A DNA stretch of 64,000 nucleotides. It comes from Ascocoryne sarcoides NRRL 50072. Its lineage: Eukaryota > Ascomycota > Leotiomycetes > Helotiales > Gelatinodiscaceae. Where the stretch lies: positions 1,008,292 through 1,072,291 of the forward strand of contig KB205940.1 in NCBI GenBank assembly GCA_000328965.1, written 5' to 3'. A program made the position numbers and the translations under genes. Numbering within the stretch: position 1 is the first letter of the stretch; each line of letters begins with the position of its first letter. The notes under the pieces are model-generated. The model had not been told where the DNA came from. It did no database searches and worked only from the letters and a program-made list of their open reading frames with translations. Shown here piece by piece: positions 57,320 to 64,000 of the stretch.

Positions 57320-60300
57320 ATGGAGTCGCCAGCCGATTTTCCAGATTCCCCTATGGATGGAGACGAGGTGGCATATCCGTGCAAAGGGTGCGGTGATGTG
57401 AGTCTGCGATGCCGAGGGCATTGCGTCTGATGCTAATCGGTGATTCACAGATACTGGAGGAGGGCAAGGCTTTCGAGCTTGGTACGTGAACATCTTCCCC
57501 TTCGCTCCCTTTCTTCTGCGCCCGGCAGCCTCGATCGGTCTACGTTGTCGAGCTGCATCTCATCCATGGAGAGCGTTCCGCAGGACGGGTTCGACGGTGC
57601 TAACTCATCCGCAGCTGGCAATAGATGGCATTTGAACTGCTTTCGGTGTAACACCTGCGGAACCCTACTCGACTCGGACGCGAACCTCCTCCTTCTCGGC
57701 GATGGCTCCCTCATCTGCAACAATTGCACATACAGTTGCAGTGCCTGCGGGAACAAAATCGAAGATCTAGCGATCCTCACGGGCGACCAAGCCTTCTGCG
57801 CAACCTGTTTCCGGTGCCGAAATTGCAAGCGCAAAATCGAGAATCTCAGATATGCGCGGACATCACAGGGCATTTTTTGCATGAGCTGTCACGAGTCGCT
57901 GATGGCACGACGGAGGAAGAAGTCGAGGGCTGCCGCCAAGAAGAAGGAGGACCAGTCTCCAATGCTAGTTGACAAGTCTCTGCCTGCCCTGCCACCTAAC
58001 GTCGCTTTGCGCAGCGCCTTTTCGGCCGATTCACAAGCTGCCGATTCGACGGAGACGGATACGGCAACTGAATTATCTCCTCGACCACGTCAAGGCCCTC
58101 TGCACACCGAGTCGTCTTCACGAGGTGGTTCTCGTCCCCCTCTCGAACACTCTCCTGAACGGGTCTCGAGTGATTCACTAACAAAGGAGGGGTTGACCTT
58201 GCCAACTACAACCTACCGTAGCAATCGCCATTCTACCATATCCGAAGTTTCAGATGCAAACAACGGTGATGGCGAAAGCTTTTTTATCCCCCTCGCTCTG
58301 GATCCCAGCCCTGCTCCCAATTCCACCCCGAGATCAAACTCTGAAACTTGGGCAGACCCGTCGAAGAAAGGCAAAGAGAACAAGGCCCCTAATAGGGACC
58401 ATTTCAAGGTATCCCAAGGTGAACAGGCCAAGAGCGATGCCCAGATATCGCATGATCCGAACCCCTCTGCTTCTGCACCTCATATTGCGTTCCAGGAGAA
58501 GGGGAGACAACCTTCGGCCGAGGAGACGGCACAGATCAAAGAAAACATCCGTAAAGCTCAAGCAGGAGGGAAATCCTCGTCTGCGAAGTCTTCTGCTAGC
58601 AGTAATGATACCAGAGTGCAGCATGCCAATTCCGCGACATCGGCAAATGGAAATATCAAGAATCACTTATCCGGCGAGAAATTTAGACTCGGTGATGTGC
58701 CAAAGGGCAAGAAGGCCAGCATTTCCAGGAGCAACTCGACGTCGGACGAGATGAGTGATAGTATGCCCCGATCTACGACTGGCGGTTTAACTGTAACACC
58801 GACTCGCAAAGATACCTCTTCCAGGACAGATTCGCCCGGGCAAATGCACAGTGCAACTTCGCGCTCCTCCGAGGAATCGAGGGCGAGGGATGATATGGAA
58901 TCGACGGAGTCGAACAATTCCCCAAAGCCAGTGACCAGGCTAGACTCAAATATGACGCAAAAGTCGATTCCTCGAAAGGAGGTTGCGACTGGTACAGTAA
59001 AGAACAATATGAGCTCGTCTATTAGTTCATCATCTGGGGTGGAGACATCGCCTTCGTCAACTTCTTCTGATGCTCAAGGAGTTACGCCAACACTCAAGGG
59101 AAAAACTATCTCTGGCCCTTCAACATTACAGCCGTCGAATACAAAGAATAACGACTTGTCTCCCCCAAGCCGCGCTCCGAATCGTCCAACAGGCCCACAG
59201 CAGAAGCTCAGCGATACTTATATGACCCCTCGAGCCCCTCCACACCCTCCAACGGCGAATAAGGATTCGAACGGTTTCTCCAATGGTGTTCCAATATCTC
59301 CCAAGTTGCCACGATGGAGTGCCGGTGGTGATTTTACCATGGATGAGGATATGGCCAGGATCTTGGGGGCAACTGACGAAAGCTCGCAGTCGATTCTTCG
59401 CCGTGTTTCCAATGCCGTGCGCCATGGGAGAAATGGGAGCGAGGCCTCTGCCGGTCGCCATCATGGACGGAGTGTAAGCGAAACAACCACACGTACTGCC
59501 GCATCACCGCGTTGGCCTAAGACTCCATTAGTCGAGGATCTTAGTTCAGCGCCGAAAGATATTAGCAGCCCCATCTCAATCGCCTCGCCTTCCTCCGATG
59601 ATCCGGCGTTGCTGAGAAGGCAATTGCGAAACTCGGAACAAAGAGTGGCGGAACTCGAGCGTCAAGTAACCAGTGATAAGCATATTATCTCTATGAACAA
59701 GGAAGTTCTGGAAAAGCGAAAGACCGTTGCAGTCTTGGATTCGCAACGTGAGATTTTGTTTCAACAATTAGAGGTTCTAGCAGGATACGTCGAGAAGGCC
59801 AAGACCTCCAATCAGTCGATTGATATTGCAGAACTTGAAGAGTCGGCTTTCAAGGACTTCGCGCAAAAGCTTGAGCATTTGAAGCGAGACATGGCGGGCC
59901 AGGTAGAAATACTTTATGGGGAGCGGAACGACCTTTTGGAGGAAAAGAACCGCCTCATGGCAGATCGTGACCGGGCTCTTATCGAGTTTGAGCAGCTTTC
60001 ATCAAAGAATGCCCAACTCGCTGACATGAACAACGACCTTACACATCAAATTCAAGAGCGGTTTAAGTCTCAAAGCAGTATGGAAGGTGCACGTCCTCCA
60101 ATGAGCGGCCTCGGGTTGATTTACACCAGCCACAACAAAGACAAATCGAATGTCTCAATTCAATTAGACGATTCTAGTGTCCGACCATCGAGTAGCACCA
60201 CGGCTTTGGGCTCTATGAATAGCTACCCCCAAGCCATGGAGCAAGATCCCGCGATGGAACCTGCCACTGTACTGTCTGCACCCCACGTTGTTAATATCCG

Positions 60301-61310
60301 CAAAGGTCAAGCCAAAAAGTTTAATTGGAAGAGTGGAGGGAAGAACGTCGCCAAAGGTGTTTCCAAGGGGTTCAAAGGCGCCTTTTCGTCCGGTCAACAG
60401 GATCGAAATCAGCAGTGGCCAGGCCAGTCAGGCGACAGTATCGGTTTACCATATAATATGACAGTCGCACCTGTTGATTCTCCCGCTGGCTTGCTGCCCA
60501 GCAGTCTCCCGCGATCCATGTCGAGCGATCCTTCTAGAGAAGGTGGTTTCGGTTTATTCAAAAAAGGCAAACTGCCAAAGTCGATGACCACCAGTAGTCT
60601 TGCAGCTGCAGAGCACCCCTCAACCCTGTTTGGATCCGACCTTGTCGAGAGGGCCGATTTTGAGCGTCGACAAATTCCAAGTGTGGTCACCCGATGTATC
60701 GAAGAGGTTGAGCTACGAGGCATGGATATCGAAGGCATATATCGGAAGACTGGTGGGAGTGGTCAAGTGAAGATCGTCCAAGAAGGATTCGACAGGACAG
60801 AAGATTACGATATCTCAGATCCTGAGTTAGACATCACCGCTGTGACGAGCGTACTCAAGCAATACTTCCGGAAACTCCCAACGCCTCTTCTAACCTTCGA
60901 TGTTTACGATCGAATCTTGGAGTCAATTCGTAAGTTTCTGATTAGCATATCCAGGGGCATCACTAACTGTTTTTAGACATTGAGGACGACGTGGAACGCT
61001 GTGCCCACTTACGGAAGACGTTCAATATGCTTCCTCCCAAGCATCGCGATTGCCTCGAATTCTTGATATTCCATCTTGCCCGCGTGGCAGATAGGGTAAA
61101 GGAGAACTTGGTATGTTTAGCTCTGGCTCCGCTTCAGCCAACCATCGCACTAACATTTTCCAGATGACACCGAAGAACCTTGCCGTCGTATTCGCACCCA
61201 CGATCATGAGAGATGCCAGTATCGAGCGAGAAATGACGGATATGCACGCTAAGAATCAAGCCGTACAGTTCATAATAGAGAACAGCTCTGATATATTCGG
61301 TGGCCCCTAA
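57320..61310 (+). CDS. LIM-domain Rho GTPase-activating protein (Rga1/Rga2-like)
   Basis: Polarity regulator that switches off a Rho-type GTPase, probably Cdc42 by analogy with yeast Rga1/2. Five exons, 57320-57397, 57451-57481, 57615-60929, 60977-61110 and 61164-61310, give 1234 aa. Two N-terminal LIM zinc domains cover about 21-76 (YPCKGCGD, RWHLNCFRCNTC) and about 79-135 (CSACGNKIED, CFRCRNCKRKI, FCMSCH). A Ser-rich disordered region spans about 150-690. A coiled coil follows at about 700-880 (NSEQRVAELERQVTSDKH). The RhoGAP domain occupies about 1045-1230, with the arginine finger in IEGIYRKTGG near residue 1078, FRKLPTPLLTF and NLAVVFAPTIM. The second exon is a 31-nt microexon needed to complete LIM1. 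Confidence 0.93.
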
Positions 61311-62333
61311 GCCAGCCTACTGATTAATTTCCCCTGTGGCAACATTTGAACCCTCTGGAATTCAAAATGTATATTTCACCCTCTTCGAGAGCCAGGGTTT
61401 GGAACTGGCTGGCGTTTACGTTGGATGATAATTTCGAGACCCTCACATACTTGGCGTTATGAGTCTTGGTTTTTGCGACTTATGAGCTCGTTTCGTCAAA
61501 TTGATATCCAATTCTTGCGGAGTATAGGTCGCTGGAGCGCGCTTGCATCTACTATTTTTTTCTTCTTCGAGACGACCATGAAGATTCGAAATTCGATTGT
61601 GAGATTTGAGGTGTTGGTGTCGGTGGGTGGTTTGATGAAATGCTATTCGGTGTATTTACAAACAATGGTAAACAGAAGAAAGCAAAGGAGAGAGGGGCGA
61701 GGTGGAATTGATTCAGAGGCGTGGTTGGAGAGAAAAGTCAAGAGGAAGTGTCTTGGATCTGCTGGTGGATGGCGAGTAGGAGAGCGGATCTTTGATGTGT
61801 AGCATCATGTGTAGTGTAAATACATTCTTTAGGAGTGACGATGATATGAATGGTATTGTTCATGCAAGATAATTTTTATAGAATTGGCTGTTTGCGGTGA
61901 TGTGTTCTGGGATCTCTATGACTTGGGTTTGATATTTATGACGAGTGTCTTTGTGCTAGTTCAAAGCATCTTTAAGGCAGTACAGTAACATCTCGAGACG
62001 AAGAGTCTAGTTCGAGGTGTGAGGCACTGGCTAGCGTTGAGGTATGGGGCTACATAGGATTGTGAGCTCGTCTAAGACTCTTAGAGATTGGGAGCGATGG
62101 AGTAACATCATAGCTCGGAATTGTATGATGCACACATATATTTTGCTGCAATAGGTTCCAAATTCAGGTACTCTTTCATAGATACCTAAGACTATAACTC
62201 AATGCCGGGCCACCTTCTCGTCGTCCAATAATCATAAAATATATCTACAATGAGCATTACACAATCCCCAACTCCCAAGTCCTTAAACCCCCCTCCCAAG
62301 AACACCCACAAATCTCTCATCCCTAACCTCCTC
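61311..62333. other. Convergent spacer after LIM-RhoGAP
   Basis: About 1 kb between the RhoGAP and the convergent cutinase gene, AT-rich, no convincing gene. A 125-codon plus frame at 61425-61802 lacks any motif and reads like 3' flank. Confidence 0.6.
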
Positions 62334-63255
62334 CTAGAACCCCAACCCACCCATCACAACCCGCTTCATCCTCATACTCGTAATCCCCAACTCCGCCCCC
62401 GCCGTCCCGTACACAAACCCCGCCGCCCCCGTCGCATCCGCACTATAATTCAAATGCGCCTTCACCACCTGCTCCCCTCCCTTACAAATCTCATCCCCCG
62501 CATGGCACACCGTCAGAACCCTCCTCGAGTCCACGCCACTGAGAGCCGTCCCATTCATCGGATCCCCAAACATGACCACGCTCGCTATCTTGGACGTGAT
62601 GTTGGCAGGGAGAGACGCGGCGGCGAGGTGCACGAGCTGCGCGCCCTGGGAGTAGCCGGAAACGAGGAGTCGGGTGGAGGGGCAGGTGGTGAGGGTGTGC
62701 GCTATGAGGGTCGCCATGGTGGTTGCGCCGGCGGGGGAACCACCAGTTAGGAAGCCCTGGATATCGGCTGGGTAGGGGACGCCTTGGATGGCGAGTTGGT
62801 TCGTTCCGTTCATGGTAGCCGCCAGGGCGGCGAAGAAAGGTGGCCCGGTTAGGATTCCGACATTACCTATACGCAATTTTGTCAGTATTGTTACTCTAAC
62901 ACTATATATACTCTTGCAATGACCCTGGTGGGGTGTCAAAACGAAAAATAGCAAAGGACATACCCGGCTCCAGCGTCCCCCTCGCAAAAATAACACTCAG
63001 AGAAGGACATGTCACAGCCGTACTATTCGTCCCGGTCCTCGACAGCTCCGTCAACCCATTCTGAAAGATAACCGTATCGTGATCCCCCAAAAATGCCCCC
63101 AATGCACTCGAGCTATTTCCTAGGCTCCCAAGCAGAGAATCCGCCAACGTCTCAAGGACGCTGCTCCTCCCCCGCTTGCTCTCATCATCCGCGCCCACGA
63201 GCGCGGGCGACGAGAATAATAGGATGTCAAGAACAAGGCGGTAATTCAGCTTCAT
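62334..63255 (-). CDS. Cutinase family serine esterase, secreted
   Basis: Secreted alpha/beta hydrolase acting on cutin-like polyesters, 274 aa. Minus-strand exons are 63255-62964 and 62866-62334, with a 97-nt intron and phase-correct join (LEPG-NVG). Residues 1-21 look like a signal peptide (hydrophobic VLDILLFSSPALVG). The catalytic triad fits Ser170 in GYSQG, Asp222 in GDEICKGG and His235 in HLNY. Cys83 (TCPSL), Cys159, Cys218 and Cys225 can form the two family disulphides. The strand-turn VIFARGTLEPGNVG, the oxyanion region and IQGVPYPADIQGF are typical. A stretch of about 55 residues between the signal peptide and the fold (LADSLLGSLGNSSS) is an extension seen in some fungal cutinases. 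Confidence 0.94.
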
Positions 63256-64000
63256 AATGGTGAGAATTGGGATCCAGCCTTAACTCCAATCTGAACTAAG
63301 ATAACAAAGAATGGCAAGCAAACACAGCAGTAACCGAGGAATCAAGCAAAGGAGTAAGTATGTAAAAAAGAATGAAAGTATCATGAGTTGAAAGTGAAGA
63401 AGTTTTAGCATGAGAATAAGAGGGCTGTGTATCGAGTGGGAGCATGATCAAAACGTTCTTGATGTCCCGGGGTCGTCAACGGATATCAGCACTGGCTGCG
63501 ATAATCAGATGAATGGCTATCGAACCTTGGACACACCTATCGCTTTCGCCTCAGCGTTTAGAGAGTGACCTTGAGCTCACTTGAGGGCGGACAGTGTTGC
63601 GAATCTGGTTTCGGGTGAGCTGCGCAAGGATCTCGAGTGTAGCTCGTGAAACAATTTGTATCAGAGATCGACCTGGTTATAAAAGGGCGTGAATGAAATA
63701 GAAAGGAGGCTGCTGACGGTTTGTTAAGTTGGTTTATGTTTGTATTATTATTTCTTGTGCTTAAAATTGTCGATATACAAATGTCAGTATGTAGGCCTAT
63801 CCGAATGCGCCCTATGTGATATGAACGCTTTAAACCTTACTCCGTTCCGGGTATTCCCATAAACAATTTACTCCCTTAAAACAATTTAGACAATATCATC
63901 GCTAACTGAAGGGCTTTGATTACAAACCCCAAGACTCCTTAACTTCTTGGCTAGTAGACCCTCGCCCGCCAACTGTTTGTTGTTCAAGGATCCTGCAAAT
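63256..64000. other. Upstream flank of cutinase
   Basis: About 0.75 kb to the window edge, presumably the cutinase promoter. AT-rich near the start, no other gene visible. A further gene may lie beyond the edge. Confidence 0.6.

Noticed and set aside
63510..63540. TTCGA-containing sequence resembling a tRNA T-loop
   Set aside because: The flanking bases do not form a T-stem and no acceptor or anticodon arm is present.

Overview
The window is nuclear DNA from a filamentous ascomycete (Pezizomycotina). A Leotiomycete-like fungus is my guess, but that rank is inference. The supporting evidence is many 46-60 nt GT-AG introns with CTAAC/CTGAC branch sites, protein families typical of filamentous fungi (division III chitin synthase, fungal nitrate reductase, cutinase, CYA5-type PPR protein, Zn2Cys6 regulator), long gene-poor spacers with simple repeats, and one 54-base assembly gap. 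Exon joins were made by hand and checked for reading phase; every multi-exon model below closes in frame.

Layout. 0-4.5 kb: a TTC36-like TPR protein (-), an alcohol dehydrogenase (+) and a tRNA-His gene (-). 4.5-7.8 kb: no convincing gene. 7.8-18.8 kb, all on +: Zn2Cys6 transcription factor, CCR4-NOT subunit NOT2, ER CUE-domain protein (Cue1 type) and a small unknown protein in AT-rich DNA. 18.8-24.6 kb: a mitochondrial PPR protein (CYA5/Pet309 type, -) divergent from SRP68 (+). 25.5-28.1 kb: chitin synthase (-). 28.1-34.8 kb: gene-free DNA with simple repeats. 34.8-37.5 kb: nitrate reductase (-), with two NIT4/NirA palindromes and GATA sites upstream. 39.7-43.9 kb: UPF2/Nmd2 (+). 45.1-46.3 kb: unknown membrane-anchored protein (-). 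47.8-48.7 kb: basic-secretory-protein-family metallopeptidase (-). 49.1-52.4 kb: CLASP/Stu1 (+). 52.4-57.3 kb: repeat-containing spacer with the gap. 57.3-61.3 kb: LIM-RhoGAP (+). 62.3-63.3 kb: cutinase (-).

Most genes are housekeeping: mRNA decay (NOT2, UPF2), ER targeting and ERAD (SRP68, Cue1), cytoskeleton and polarity (CLASP, RhoGAP), wall synthesis (chitin synthase) and mitochondrial expression (CYA5). Nitrate reductase, alcohol dehydrogenase, cutinase and the regulator are environment-facing. I see no secondary-metabolite cluster, CRISPR or intact transposon.

The most unusual object is the tRNA-His(GTG) gene at 4304-4456. Besides a normal-position intron after nucleotide 37, its D-stem is split by a 52-nt segment with the hallmarks of a spliceosomal intron (GTAAGC start, CTAAC branch site, CAG end). 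Removing that segment restores a complete D-arm.
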